In this document: positions 36,659-50,900 of the stretch, piece after piece
How positions within the stretch are numbered: the first letter of the stretch is position 1
Layout of the letters: each line of letters opens with the position of its first letter
Origin: Sanderia malayensis
Taxonomy: Eukaryota; Cnidaria; Scyphozoa; Semaeostomeae; Pelagiidae
Length of the DNA: 64,000 nucleotides
Assembly (NCBI GenBank): GCA_013076295.1
Contig: RQOL01000651.1
Coordinates: 1 to 64,000, forward strand
Direction of reading: 5' to 3'
The notes under the pieces: generated by a model
What the model was told of the DNA's origin: nothing
Database searches by the model: none
What the model saw: the letters and a program-made list of their open reading frames with translations, nothing else
Program-made: the position numbers and the translations under genes

Positions 36659-39466
36659 GGGAATTAATTATAATATCAGATTCATTGTAAATTGTGGGAA
36701 TGAATGTTAATATCACTGAAAACCAGTAAGTATTAGTGTATTTTAAAGAGTGTGAACTGTAGTTTTGGGGATTTATGCGTAAATTGTGGGAAGGAACGCT
36801 AATATTGAATTCATGTTTAAATTGTGGGAATAAATGTTATTATCACTGAAAACAACTAAATAGGGCGGTGTTTTAATACCTTATAGCTGCAGTTACATGG
36901 GTTCATGCGTAAATTGTGGAAATGAGTGTCAATATAAATGAAAAGGCGTAACCCAAGATGCATTCCATATAGCTTTAGCTGTGGTTACGTGGATTCATTT
37001 GAAAATTGTGGAAATTAATTTTAATATCGGATTCATTGTAAAATGTGGGAATCGATGTAATCATCACTAAAAACATGTAGATAAAGGTGTAATTTATTAT
37101 GTTTTAGCTGAAATTACGTGGATTAATGTGTAAATTGTGAGAAAGAAGGTTATAATGGGATTCATGTGTAAATTATGGGAATCAACGTTAATATATGATT
37201 TATGTCTAAATTGTGGGAATGAATGTTAGCTAATATCACTGAAAACCAGTAAATAAGGGGGTATTTTAAATAGTGTGAGCAATAGTTATTGGGACTCACG
37301 CGTAAGTTGTGGGAAGAAACGTTAATAACGGCTCATGTGTAAATTGTGGGAATAAATGTTAATATCACTGAAAACAAGTAAATAAGGGTGTTTTTTAATA
37401 CCTTTTAGCTGCAGTTACTTGGATTCATGCGTAAATTGAGAGAATGGGTGTCAATATCAGTGAATAGACGTAACCAAAGATGCATTTCAAATAGTTTTAG
37501 TTGTGGTTACGTGGGTTCATTTGAAAATCGTGGCAATTAATTTTAATATCGGATTCATTGTAAATTGTGGGAATAGTTGTAATTATCACTAAAAACATGT
37601 AAATAAAGGTCTACTTTATTTTGTTTTAGCTGAAATTACGTGGATTCATGTGTAAATTGTTGGAATGAGTAACATAATCATCAGTGAAAAGAGGTAACCA
37701 AAGATGCCTTTCAATTAGTTTTAGCTGTGCTTACGTGGATTCATTTGAAAATTGTGGGAATTAATTATAATATCGGATTCATTGTAAATTGTGGGAATAG
37801 TTGTAATTATGAGTGAAAACATGTAAATAAAGGTCTACTTTATTATGTTTTAGCTGAAATTACGTGGATTCATGTGTAAATTGTGGGAAGGAACATTAAT
37901 ATGGGATTCATGCTAAAGTTGTGGGAAGGAACGTTAATATCGGATTCATGTGTAAACTGTTGGAATGAGTGTCATTATCATCAGTGAAAAAGAGTAGCGA
38001 AAGATGAATTCCATAAAGTTTTAGTTGTGGTTACGTGGAGTCATTTGAAAATTGTGGGAATTAATTTTAATATCGGATTCATTGTAAATTGTGGGAATAG
38101 ATGTAATTATCAGTAAAAGCATATAAATAAAGTGGTACCTTATTATGTTTTAGCTGAATTTACGTGGATTCATGTGTAAATTGTGGGAATGAACGTTATT
38201 ACCGGATTCATGTGTTAACTTGTGGGAGTGAACGTTAATATCACTGAAAACATATAAATAACGGTGTATTTAAGGAAGGTGAGCAGTAGTTATGGGGACT
38301 CATGCGTAAATTGTGGGAAGAAACGTTAATATCGGATTCATGTGCAAATTGTGGGAAGGAACGTTAATATCGAACTCATGTGTAAATTGTGAAAATAAAT
38401 GTTAATATCACTGAAAACAAGTAAATAAGGGTGTTTTTTATACCTTTTAGCTGCAGTTTCTGAGATTCTTGCGTAAATTGTTGGAATGGTTGTTAATATC
38501 AGTGAAAAGGCGTAACCAAAGATGCAATCCATATAGTTTTAGTTGTGGTTACGTGGATTCATTTGAAAATCGTGAGAATCTATTTTAGTATCGGATTCAT
38601 TGTAAATTGTGGGAATAGATGTAATTATCACTAAAAACATGTAAATTAAGGTCTACTTTATTATGTTTTACCTTAAATTACGTGGATTCATGTATAAATT
38701 GTGGGAATAAGTAACAATATCATCAGTGAAAAGAGGTAACCAAAGATGCCTTCCAATTAGTTTTAGCTGTGGTTACGTGGATTCATTTCAAAATTGTGGG
38801 AATTAATTATAATATCAGATTCATTGTAAATTGTGGGAATGAATGTTAATATCATTGAAAACCAGTAAGTATTAGTGTATTTTAAAGAGTGTGAACTGTA
38901 GTTATGGGGATTTATGCGTAAATTGTGGGAAAGAACGTTACTATCGGATTCATGTATAAATTTTGGGAATGAAAGTTAATATGGGATTCATGTGTAAATT
39001 GTTGGAATGAACGTTAATATCGGATTTATTTTAATATTTGGGGAATTAATGTTAATATCACTAAAAACCAGTGAATATCGGTGTGTTTTAAATAGTGTGT
39101 GCTGTAATTGTGGGAGGGAACATTAATATCGGATTCATTTTTAAATTGTGGGAATGAATGTTAATATCACGGAGAACAGGTAAATAAGGGAGTATCTTAA
39201 TACCATTTAGCTGCCGTTACATGGACTCACGTGTAAATTGTGGGAATGAACGCTAATATTGGATTGATGTTTAATTGGTGGGAATGAATGCTAATATCAC
39301 TGAAAACAAGTAAAGAAGGGTGTATTTTAATACGTTTTAGCTGTATTTACATGGATTTATGCGCAAATTGTGGGAATGGGTGTAAATACCATCAGTGAAA
39401 AGAGGTAACCAAAGATGCCTTCCAATTAATTTTAGCTGTGCTTACGTGGATTCATTTGAAAATTGT
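36659..39466 (+). repeat. Block V HOR unit (2,808 bp, BamHI segment lost)
   Basis: Carries TAATAACGGCTCATGTG (about 37,322), the GATTCTTG landmark (about 38,450) and GAACAGGTAAATAAGGG (about 39,172). At about 39,400, TACCATCAGTGAAAAGAGG and TTAATTTTAGCTGTGC join straight to the start of the next unit, so the BamHI-marked segment is missing. The joint is again in the shared GTAACCAAAGATGCC linker. Confidence 0.82.
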
Positions 39467-42400
39467 GGGAATTAATTATAATATCAGATTCATTGTAAAT
39501 TGTGGGAATGAATGTTAATATCACTGAAAACCAGTAAGTATTAGTGTATTTTAAAGAGTGTGAACTGTAGTTTTGGGGATTTATGCGTAAATTGTCGGAA
39601 GGAACGCTAATATTGAATTCATGTTTAAATTGTGGGAATAAATGTTATTATCACTGAAAACAACTAAATAGGGCGGTGTTTTAATACCTTATAGCTGCAG
39701 TTACATGGGTTCATGCGTAAATTGTGGAAATGAGTGTCAATATAAATGAAAAGGCGTAACCCAAGATGCATTCCATATAGCTTTAGCTGTGGTTACGTGG
39801 ATTCATTTGAAAATTGTGGGAATTAATTTTAATATCGAATTCATTGTAAAATGTGGGAATCGATGTAATCATCACTAAAAACATGTAGATAAAGGTGTAA
39901 TTTATTATGTTTTAGCTGAAATTACGTGGATTAATGTGTAAATTGTGAGAAAGAAGGTTATAATGGGATTCATGTGTAAATTATGGGAATCAACGTTAAT
40001 ATATGATTTATGTCTAAATTGTGGGAATGAGTGTTAGCTAATATCACTGAAAACCAGTAAATAAGGGGGTTTTTTAAATAGTGTGAGCAATAGTTATTGG
40101 GACTCACGCGTAAGTTGTGGGAAGAAACGTTAATAACGGCTCATGTGTAAATTGTGGGAATAAATGTTAATATCACTGAAAACAAGTAAATAAGGGTGTT
40201 TTTTAATACCTTTTAGCTGCAGTTACTTGGATTCATGCGTAAATTGAGAGAATGGGTGTCAATATCAGTGAATAGACGTAACCAAAGATGCATTTCAAAT
40301 AGTTTTAGTTGTGGTTACGTGGGTTCATTTGAAAATCGTGGCAATTAATTTTAATATCGGATTCATTGTAAATTGTGGGAATAGTTGTAATTATCACTAA
40401 AAACATGTAAATAAAGGTCTACTTTATTTTGTTTTAGCTGAAATTACGTGGATTCATGTGTAAATTGTTGGAATGAGTAACATAATCATCAGTGAAAAGA
40501 GGTAACCAAAGATGCCTTTCAATTAGTTTTAGCTGTGCTTACGTGGATTCATTTGAAAATTGTGGGAATTAATTATAATATCGGATTCATTGTAGATTGT
40601 GGGAATAGATGTAATTATGAGTGAAAACATGTAAATAAAGGTCTACTTTATTATGTTTTAGCTGAATTTACGTGGATTCATGTGTAAATTGTGGGAAAAA
40701 ACGTTACTATCGGATTCATGTGTAAATTATGGGAATCAACGTTAATATATGATTTATGTCTAAATTGTGGGAATGAATGTTAGCTAATATCACTGAAAAC
40801 CAGTAAATAAGGGGGTTTTTTAAATAGTGTGAGCAATAGTTATTGGGACTCACGCGTAAGTTGTGGGAAGAAACGTTAATAACGGCTCATGTGTAAATTG
40901 TGGGAATAAATGTTAATATCACTGAAAACAAGTAAATAAGGGTGTTTTTTAATACCTTTTAGCTGCAGTTACTTGGATTCATGCGTAAATTGAGAGAATG
41001 GGTGTCAATATCAGTGAATAGACGTAACCAAAGATGCATTTCAAATAGTTTTAGTTGTGGTTACGTGGGTTCATTTGAAAATCGTGGCAATTAATTTTAA
41101 TATCGGATTCATTGTAAATTGTGGGAATAGTTGTAATTATCACTAAAAACATGTAAATAAAGGTCTACTTTATTTTGTTTTAGCTGAAATTACGTGGATT
41201 CATGTGTAAATTGTTGGAATGAGTAACATAATCATCAGTGAAAAGAGGTAACCAAAGATGCCTTTCAATTAGTTTTAGCTGTGCTTACGTGGATTCATTT
41301 GAAAATTGTGGGAATTAATTATAATATCGGATTCATTGTAAATTGTGGGAATAGATGTAATTATGAGTGAAAACATGTAAATAAAGGTCTACTTTATTAT
41401 GTTTTAGCTGAAATTACGTGGATTCATGTGTAAATTGTGGGAAGGAACATTAATATGGGATTCATGCTAAAGTTGTGGGAAGGAACGTTAATATCGGATT
41501 CATGTGTAAACTGTTGGAATGAGTGTCATTATCATCAGTGAAAAAGAGTAGCGAAAGATGAATTCCATAAAGTTTTAGTTGTGGTTACGTGGAGTCATTT
41601 GAAAATTGTGGGAATTAATTTTACTATCGGATTCATTGTAAATTGTGGGAATAGATGCAATTATCAGTAAAAACATATAAATAAAGTGGTACCTTATTAT
41701 GTTTTAGCTGAATTTACGTGGATTCATGTGTAAATTGTGGGAATGAACGTTATTACCGGATTCATGTGTTAACTTGTGGGAGTGAACGTTAATATCACTG
41801 AAAACATATAAATAACGGTGTATTTAAGGAGGGTGAGCAGTAGTTATGGGGACTCATGCGTAAATTGTGGGAAGTAACGTTAATATCGGATTCATGTGCA
41901 AATTGTGGGAAGGAACGTTAATATCGAACTCATGTGTAAATTGTGAAAATAAATGTTAATATCACTGAAAACAAGTAAATAAGGGTGTTTTTAATACCTT
42001 TTAGCTGCAGTTTCTGAGATTCTTGCGTAAATTGTGGGAATGGTTGTTAATATCAGTGAAAAGGCGTATCCAAAGATGCAATCCATATAGTTTTAGTTGT
42101 GGTTACGTGGATTCATTTGAAAATCGTGAGAATCTATTTTAGTATCGGATTCATTGTAAATTGTGGGAATAGATGTAATTATCACTAAAAACATGTAAAT
42201 TAAGGTCTACTTTATTATGTTTTACCTTAAATTACGTGGATTCATGTATAAATTGTGGGAATAAGTAACAATATCATCAGTGAAAAGAGGTAACCAAAGA
42301 TGCCTTCCAATTAGTTTTAGCTGTGGTTACGTGGATTCATTTCAAAATTGTGGGAATTAATTATAATATCAGATTCATTGTAAATTGTGGGAATGAATGT

Positions 42401-43545
42401 TAATATCATTGAAAACCAGTAAGTATTAGTGTATTTTAAAGAGTGTGAACTGTAGTTATGGGGATTTATGCGTAAATTGTGGGAAAGAACGTTACTATCG
42501 GATTCATGTATAAATTTTGGGAATGAAAGTTAATATGGGATTCATGTGTAAATTGTTGGAATGAACGTTAATATCGGATTTATTTTAATATTTGGGGAAT
42601 TAATGTTAATATCACTAAAAACCAGTGAATATGGGTGTGTTTTAAATAGTGTGTGCTGTAATTGTGGGAGGGAACATTAATATCGGATTCATTTTTAAAT
42701 TGTGGGAATGAATGTTAATATCACGGAGAACAGGTAAATAAGGGAGTATCTTAATACCATTTAGCTGCCGTTACATGGACTCACGTGTAAATTGTGGGAA
42801 TGAACGCTAATATTGGATTGATGTTTAATTGGTGGGAATGAATGCTGATATCACTGAAAACAAGTAAAGAAGGGTGTATTTTAATACGTTTTAGCTGTAT
42901 TTACATGGATTTATGCGCAAATTGTGGGAATGGGTGTAAATATCATCAGTGAAAAGAGGTAACCAAAGATGCCTTCCAATTAGTTTTAACTGTGCTCACG
43001 TGGATTCATTTGAAAGTTGTGGGATTGAATTTTAAAATCGGATTCATTGTAAATTGTGAGAATAAATGTTAATATAACTAAAACATTTTAATAAAGGTGT
43101 ACTTTATTTTGGTTTAGCTAAAAATACATGGATTGATGTGTAAATTGTGGGAATAAACATTAATATCGGATTCATGTTTAAACTGTGGGAATAAATGTTA
43201 AAATCATTGAAGGCAAGTAAGTAAGGGTGCATTTTAAGTCTTTCTGGCTGTATTTGCGTGGATCCAGTTGTAAATTGAGGGAATAAACGTTAATATTGAA
43301 TTCATGTTTAAATTGTGGGAATGAATGTTATTATCACTGAAAACAACTAAATAGGGCGGTATTTTAATACCTTTTAGCTGCACTTTACATGGGTTCATGC
43401 GTATATTGTGGAAATTAGTGTCAATATAAATGAAAAGGCGTAACCAAAGATGCATTCCATATAGCTTTAGCTGTGGTTACGTGGATTCATTTGAAAATTG
43501 TGGGAATTAATTTTAATATCGGATTCATTGTAAATTGTGGGAATA
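39467..43545 (+). repeat. Block V HOR unit enlarged by a 746-bp tandem duplication
   Basis: A full unit carrying all landmarks: TAATAACGGCTCATGTG twice (40,131 and 40,877), GATTCTTG (about 42,008), GAACAGGTAAATAAGGG (about 42,729) and the BamHI-marked segment (43,234). The doubled landmark comes from the internal 746-bp duplication. At about 43,545 it is cut short and joins a TTATCAGTAAAAGCAT linker from the middle of another unit. Confidence 0.82.
39972..41463 (+). repeat. 746-bp tandem duplication, two copies
   Basis: TAATAACGGCTCATGTG lies at 40,131 and 40,877, and the private variant GGGGGTTTTTTAAATAG (others have GGGGGTATTTTAAATAG) at 40,065 and 40,811, all 746 bp apart. Sharing a rare variant shows that this is a local, recent duplication. 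The copies join near 40,715, where GGGAAAAAACGTTACTATC runs into TTATGGGAATCAACG. Confidence 0.85.
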
Positions 43546-46490
43546 GATGTAATTATCAGTAAAAGCATATAAATAAAGTGGTACCTTATTATGATTTAGC
43601 TGAATTTACGTGGATTCATGTGTAAATTGTGGGAATGAACGTTATTACCGGATTCATGTGTTAACTTGTGGGAGTGAACGTTAATATCACTGAAAACATA
43701 TAAATAACGGTGTATTTTAAGGAGGGTGAGCAGTAGTTATGGGGACTCATGCGTAAATTGTGGGAAGAAACGTTAATATCGGATTCATGTGCAAATTGTG
43801 GGAAGGAACGTTAATATCGAACTCATGTGTAAATTGCGAAAATAAATGTTAATATCACTGAAAACAAGTAAATAAGGGTGTTTTTAATACCTTTTAGCTG
43901 CAGTTTCTGAGATTCTTGCGTAAATTGTGGGAATGGTTGTTAATATCAGTGAAAAGGCGTAACCAAAGATGCAATCCATATAGTTTTAGTTGTGGTTACG
44001 TGGATTCATTTGAAAATCATGAGAATCTATTTTAGTATCGGATTCATTGTAAATTGTGGGAATAGATGTAATTATCACTAAAAAAATGTAAATTAAGGTC
44101 TACTTTATTATGTTTTACCTGAAATTACGTGAATTCATGTGTAAATTGTGGGAATAAGTAACAATATCATCAGTGAAAAGAGGTAACCAAAGATGCCTTC
44201 CAATTAGTTTTAGCTGTGGTTACGTGGATTCATTTCAAAATTGTGCGAATTAATTATAATATCAGATTCATTGTAAATTGTGGGAATGAATGTTAATATC
44301 ATTGAAAACCAGTAAGTATTAGTGTATTTTAAAGAGTGTGAACTGTAGTTTTGGGGATTTATGCGTAAATTGTGGGAAGGAACGCTAATATTGAATTCAT
44401 GTTTAAATTGTGGGAATAAATGTTATTATCACTGAAAACAACTAAATAGGGCGGTGTTTTAATACCTTATAGCTGCAGTTACATGGGTTCATGCGTAAAT
44501 TGTGGAAATGAGTGTCAATATAAATGAAAAGGCGTAACCCAAGATGCATTCCATATAGCTTTAGCTGTGGTTACGTGGATTCATTTGAAAATTGTGGGAA
44601 TTAATTTTAATATCGGATTCATTGTAAAATGTGGGAATCGATGTAATCATCACTAAAAACATGTAGATAAAGGTGTAATTTATTATGTTTTAGCTGAAAT
44701 TACGTGGATTAATGTGTAAATTGTGAGAAAGAAGGTTATAATGGGATTCATGTGTAAATTATGGGAATCAACGTTAATATATGATTTATGTCTAAATTGT
44801 GGGAATGAATGTTAGCTAATATCACTGAAAACCAGTAAATAAGGGGGTATTTTAAATAGTGTGAGCAATAGTTATTGGACTCACGCGTAAGTTGTGGGAA
44901 GAAACGTTAATAACGGCTCATGTGTAAATTGTGGGAATAAATGTTAATATCACTGAAAACAAGTAAATAAGGGTGTTTTTTAATACCTTTTAGCTGCAGT
45001 TACTTGGATTCATGCGTAAATTGAGAGAATGGGTGTCAATATCAGTGAATAGACGTAACCAAAGATGCATTTCAAATAGTTTTAGTTGTGGTTACGTGGG
45101 TTCATTTGAAAATCGTGGCAATTAATTTTAATATCGGATTCATTGTAAATTGTGGGAATAGTTGTAATTATCACTAAAAACATGTAAATAAAGGTCTACT
45201 TTATTTTGTTTTAGCTGAAATTACGTGGATTCATGTGTAAATTGTTGGAATGAGTAACATAATCATCAGTGAAAAGAGGTAACCAAAGATGCCTTTCAAT
45301 TAGTTTTAGCTGTGCTTACGTGGATTCATTTGAAAATTGTGGGAATTAATTATAATATCGGATTCATTGTAAATTGTGGGAATAGATGTAATTACGAGTG
45401 AAAACATGTAAATAAAGGTCTACTTTATTATGTTTTAGCTGAAATTACGTGGATTCATGTGTAAATTGTGGGAAGGAACATTAATATGGGATTCATGCTT
45501 AAGTTGTGGGAAGGAACGTTAATATCGGATTCATGTGTAAACTGTTGGAATGAGTGTCATTATCATCAGTGAAAAAGAGTAGCGAAAGATGAATTCCATA
45601 AAGTTTTAGTTGTGGTTACGTGGAGTCATTTGAAAATTGTGGGAATTAAATTTAATATCGGATTCATTGTAAATTGTGGGAATAGATGTAATTATCAGTA
45701 AAAGCATATAAATAAAGTGGTACCTTATTATGATTTAGCTGAATTTACGTGGATTCATGTGTAAATTGTGGGAATGAACGTTATTACCGGATCATGTGTT
45801 AACTTGTGGGAGTGAACGTTAATATCACTGAAAACATATAAATAACGGTGTATTTTAAGGAGGGTGAGCAGTAGTTATGGGGACTCATGCGTAAATTGTG
45901 GGAAGAAACGTTAATATCGGATTCATGTGCAAATTGTGGGAAGGAACGTTAATATCGAACTCATGTGTAAATTGCGAAAATAAATGTTAATATCACTGAC
46001 AACAAGTAAATAAGGGTGTTTTTAATACCTTCTAGCTGCAGTTTCTGAGATTCTTGCGTAAATTGTGGGAATGGTTGTTAATATCAGTGAAAAGGCGTAA
46101 CCAAAGATGCAATCCATATAGTTTTAGTTGTGGTTACGTGGATTCATTTGAAAATCGTGAGAATCTATTTTAGTATCGGATTCATTGTAAATTGTGGGAA
46201 TAGATGTAATTATCACTAAAAAAATGTAAATTAAGGTCTACTTTATTATGTTTTACCTGAAATTACGTGAATTCATGTGTAAATTGTGGGAATAAGTAAC
46301 AATATCATCAGTGAAAAGAGGTAACCAAAGATGCCTTCCAATTAGTTTTAGCTGTGGTTACGTGGATTCATTTCAAAATTGTGCGAATTAATTATAATAT
46401 CAGATTCATTGTAAATTGTGGGAATGAATGTTAATATCATTGAAAACCAGTAAGTATTAGTGTATTTTAAAGAGTGTGAACTGTAGTTAT
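43546..46490 (+). repeat. 0.8-kb direct repeat spaced 2,139 bp apart
   Basis: The rare variant TTATGATTTAGCTG (usual form TTATGTTTTAGCTG) occurs at about 43,589 and 45,728. ATTGCGAAAATAAATG, CACTAAAAAAATG and ATTGTGCGAATTAATT are likewise shared at 2,138-2,139 bp spacing. The match runs from about 43,546 to 44,350 and from 45,685 to 46,488; beyond that the copies follow different parts of the HOR. This looks like an unequal exchange that repeated part of a shortened HOR unit. Confidence 0.82.
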
Positions 46491-47925
46491 GGGGATTTAT
46501 GCGTAAATTGTGGGAAAGAACGTTACTATCGGATTCATGTATAAATTTTGGGAATGAAAGTTAATTTGGGATTCATGTGTAAATTGTTGGAATGAACGTT
46601 AATATCGGATTTATTTTAATATTTGGGGAATTAATGTTAATATCACTAAAAACCAGTGAATATGGGTGTGTTTTAAATAGTGTGTGCTGTAATTGTGGGA
46701 GGGAACATTAATATCGGATTCATTTTTAAATTGTGGGAATGAATGTTAATATCACGGAGAACAGGTAAATAAGGGAGTATCTTAATACCATTTAGCTGCC
46801 GTTACATGGACTCACGTGTAAATTGTGGGAATGAACGCTAATATTGGATTGATGTTTAATTGGTGGGAATGAATGCTAACATCACTGAAAACAAGTATAG
46901 AAGGGTGTATTTTAATACGTTTTAGCTGTATTTACATGGATTTATGCGTAAATTGTGGAAATTAGTGTCAATATAAACGAAAAGGCGTAACCAAAGATGC
47001 ATTCCATATAGTTTTAGTTGTGGTTACGTGGAATCATTTGAAAATCGTGAGAATCTATTTTAGTATCGGATTCATTGTAAATTGTGGGAATAGATGTAAT
47101 TATCACTAAAAACATGTAAATTAAGATCTACTTTATTATGTTTTACCTGAAATTACGTGAATTCATGTGTAAATTGTGGGAATAAGTAACAATATCATCA
47201 GTGAAAAGAGGTAACCAAAGATGCCTTCCAATTAGTTTTAGCTGTGGTTACGTGGATTCATTTCAAAATTGTGGGAATTAATTATAATATCAGATTCATT
47301 GTAAATTGTGGGAATGAATGTTAATATCATTGAAAACCAGTAAGTATTAGTGTATTTTAAAGAGTGTGAACTGTAGTTATGGGGATTTATGCGTAAATTG
47401 TGGGAAAGAACGTTACTATCGGATTCATGTATAAATTTTGGGAATGAAAGTTAATATGGGATTCATGTGTAAATTGTTGGAATGAACGTTAATATCGGAT
47501 TTATTTTAATATTTGGGGAATTAATGTTAATATCACTAAAAACCAGTGAATATGGGTGTGTTTTAAATAGTGTGTGCTGTAATTGTGGGAGGGAACATTA
47601 ATATCGGATTCATTTTTAAATTGTGGGAATGAATGTTAATATCACGGAGAACAGGTAAATAAGGGAGTATCTTAATACCATTTAGCTGCCGTTACATGGA
47701 CTCACGTGTAAATTGTGGGAATGAACGCTAATATTAGATTGATTTTTAATTGGTGGGAATGAATGCTAATATCACTGAAAACAAGTAAAGAAGGGTGTAT
47801 TTTAATACGTTTTAGCTGTATTTACATGGATTTATGCGCAAATTGTGGGAATGGGTGTAAATATCATCAGTGAAAAAAGGTAACCAAAGATGCCTTCCAA
47901 TTAGTTTTAGCTGTGCTCACGTGGA
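46150..47925 (+). repeat. 890-bp tandem duplication, two copies
   Basis: GGGAAAGAACGTTACTATC occurs at 46,512 and 47,402, and GAGAACAGGTAAATAAGG at 46,757 and 47,647, both 890 bp apart. The left copy ends near 46,945, where a block from a different linker context (TAAACGAAAAGGCG and GTGGAATCATTTG) bridges to the right copy at about 47,040. The bridging stretch is a hybrid of two linker subfamilies not seen together elsewhere in the window. Confidence 0.83.
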
Positions 47926-50900
47926 TTCATTTGAAAGTTGTGGGATTGAATTTTAAAATCGGATTCATTGTAAATTGTGAGAATAAATGTTAATATAACT
48001 AAAACATTTTAATAAAGGTGTACTTTATTTTGGTTTAGCTAAAAATACATGGATTGATGTGTAAATTGTGGGAATAAACATTAATATCGGATTCATGTTT
48101 AAACTGTGGGAATAAATGTTAGAATCATTGAAGGCAAGTAAGTAAGGGTGCATTTTAAGTCTTTCTAGCTGTATTTGCGTGGATCCAGTTGTAAATTGAG
48201 GGAATAAACGTTAATATTGAATTCATGTTTAAATTGTGGGAATGAATGTTATTATCACTGAAAACAACTAAATAGGGCGGTATTTTAATACCTTTTAGCT
48301 GCACTTTACTTGGGTTCATGCGTAAATTGTGGAAATTAGTTTCAATATAAATGAAAAGGCGTAACCAAAGATTCATTCCATATAGCTTTAGCTGTGGTTA
48401 CGTGGATTCATTTGAAAATTGTGGGAATTAATTTTAATATCGGATTCATTGTAAATGGTGGGAACAGATGTAATTATCACTAAAAACATGTAGATAAAGG
48501 TGTAATTTATTATGTTTTAGCTGAAATTACGTGGATTAATGTGTAAATTGTGGGAATATATAACAATATCATCAGTGAAAAGAAGTAACCAAAGATGCCT
48601 TCCAATTAGTTTTAGCTGTGCTTACGTGGATTCATTTGAAAATTGTGGGAATTAATTATAATATCATATTCATTGTAAATTGTGGGAATGAATGTTAATA
48701 TCACTGAAAACCAGTAAGTATTAGTGTATTTTAAAGAGTGTGAACTGTAGTTTTGGGGATTTATGCGTACATTGTGGGAAGAAACGTTAATAACGGCTCA
48801 TGTGTAAATTGTGGGAATAAATGTTATTATCACTGAAAACAAGTAAATAAGGGTGTTTTTTAATACCTTTTAGCTGCAGTTACTTGGATTCATGCGTAAA
48901 TTGAGAGAATGGGTGTCAATATCAGTGAATAGACGTAACCAAAGATGCATTTCAAATAGTTTTAGTTGTGGTTACGTGGGTTCATTTGAAAATCGTGGCA
49001 ATTAATTTTAATATCGGATTCATTGTAAATTGTGGGAATAGTTGTAATTATCACTAAAACATGTAAATAAAGGTCTACTTTATTTTGTTTTAGCTGAAAT
49101 TACGTGGATTCATGTGTAAATTGTTGGAATGAGTAACATAATCATCAGTGAAAAGAGGTAACCAAAGATGCCTTTCAATTAGTTTTAGCTGTGCTTACGT
49201 GGATTCATTTGAAAATTGTGGGAATTAATTATAATATCGGATTCATTGTAAATTGTGGGAATAGATGTAATTATGAGTGAAAACATGTAAATAAAGGTCT
49301 ACTTTATTATGTTTTAGCTGAAATTACGTGGATTCATGTGTAAATTGTGGGAAGGAACATTAATATGGGATTCATGCTTAAGTTGTGGGAAGGAACGTTA
49401 ATATCGGATTCATGTGTAAACTGTTGGAATGAGTGTCATTATCATCAGTGAAAAAGAGTAGCGAAAGATGAATTCCATAAAGTTTTAGTTGTGGTTACGT
49501 GGAGTCATTTGAAAATTGTGGGAATTAATTTTAATATCGGATTCATTGTAAATTGTGGGAATAGATATAATTATCACTAAAAGCATATAAATAAAGTGGT
49601 ACCTTATTATGTTTTAGCTGAATTTACGTGGATTCATGTGTAAATTTTGGGAATGAACGTTATTACCGGATTCATGTGTTAACTTGTGGGAGTGAACGTT
49701 AATATCACTGAAAACATATAAATAACGGTGTATTTTAAGGAGGGTGAGCAGTAGTTATGGGACTCATGCGTAAATTGTGGGAAGAAACGTTAATATCGGA
49801 GTCATGTGCAAATTGTGGGAAGGAACGTTAATATCGAACTCATGTGTAAATTGTGAAAATAAATGTTAATATCCCTGAAAACAAGTAAATAAGGGTGTTT
49901 TTAATACCTTTTAGCTGCAGTTTCTGAGATTCTTGCGTAAATTGTGGGAGTGGTTGTTAATATCAGTGAAAAGGCGTAACCAAAGATGCATTCCATATAG
50001 TTTTAGTTGTGGTTACGTGGATTCATTTGAAAATCGTGAGAATCTATTTTAGTATCGGATTCATTGTAAATTGTGGGAATAGATGTAATTATCACTAAAA
50101 ACATGTAAATTAAGGTCTACTTTATTATGTTTTACCTGAAATTACGTGAATTCATGTGTAAATTGTGGGAATAAGTAACAATATCATCAGTGAAAAGAGG
50201 TAACCAAAGATGCCTTCCAATTAGTTTTAGCTGTGGTTACGTGGATTCATTTCAAAATTGTGGGAATTAATTATAATATCAGATTCATTGTAAATTGTGG
50301 GAATGAATGTTAATATCATTGAAAACCAGTAAGTATTAGTGTATTTTAAAGAGTGTGAACTGTAGTTATGGGGATTTATGCGTAAATTGTGGGAAAGAAC
50401 GTTACTATCGGATTCATGTATAAATTTTGGGAATGAAAGTTAATATGGGATTCATGTGTAAATTGTTGGAATGAACGTTAATATCGGATTTATTTTAATA
50501 TTTGGGGAATTAATGTTAATATCACTAAAAACCAGTGAATATGGGTGTGTTTTAAATAGTGTGTGCTGTAATTGTGGGAGGGAACATTAATATCGGATTC
50601 ATTTTTAAATTGTGGGAATGAATGTTAATATCACGGAGAACAGGTAAATAAGGGAGTATCTTAATACCATTTAGCTGCCGTTACATGGACTCACGTGTAA
50701 ATTGTGGGAATGAACGCTAATATTAGATTGATTTTTAATTGGTGGGAATGAATGCTAATATCACTGAAAACAAGTAAAGAAGGGTGTAATTTAATACGTT
50801 TTAGCTGTATTTACATGGATTTATGCGCAAATTGTGGGAATGGGTGTAAATATCATCAGTGAAAAGAGGTAACCAAAGATGCCTTCCAATAAGTTTTAGC

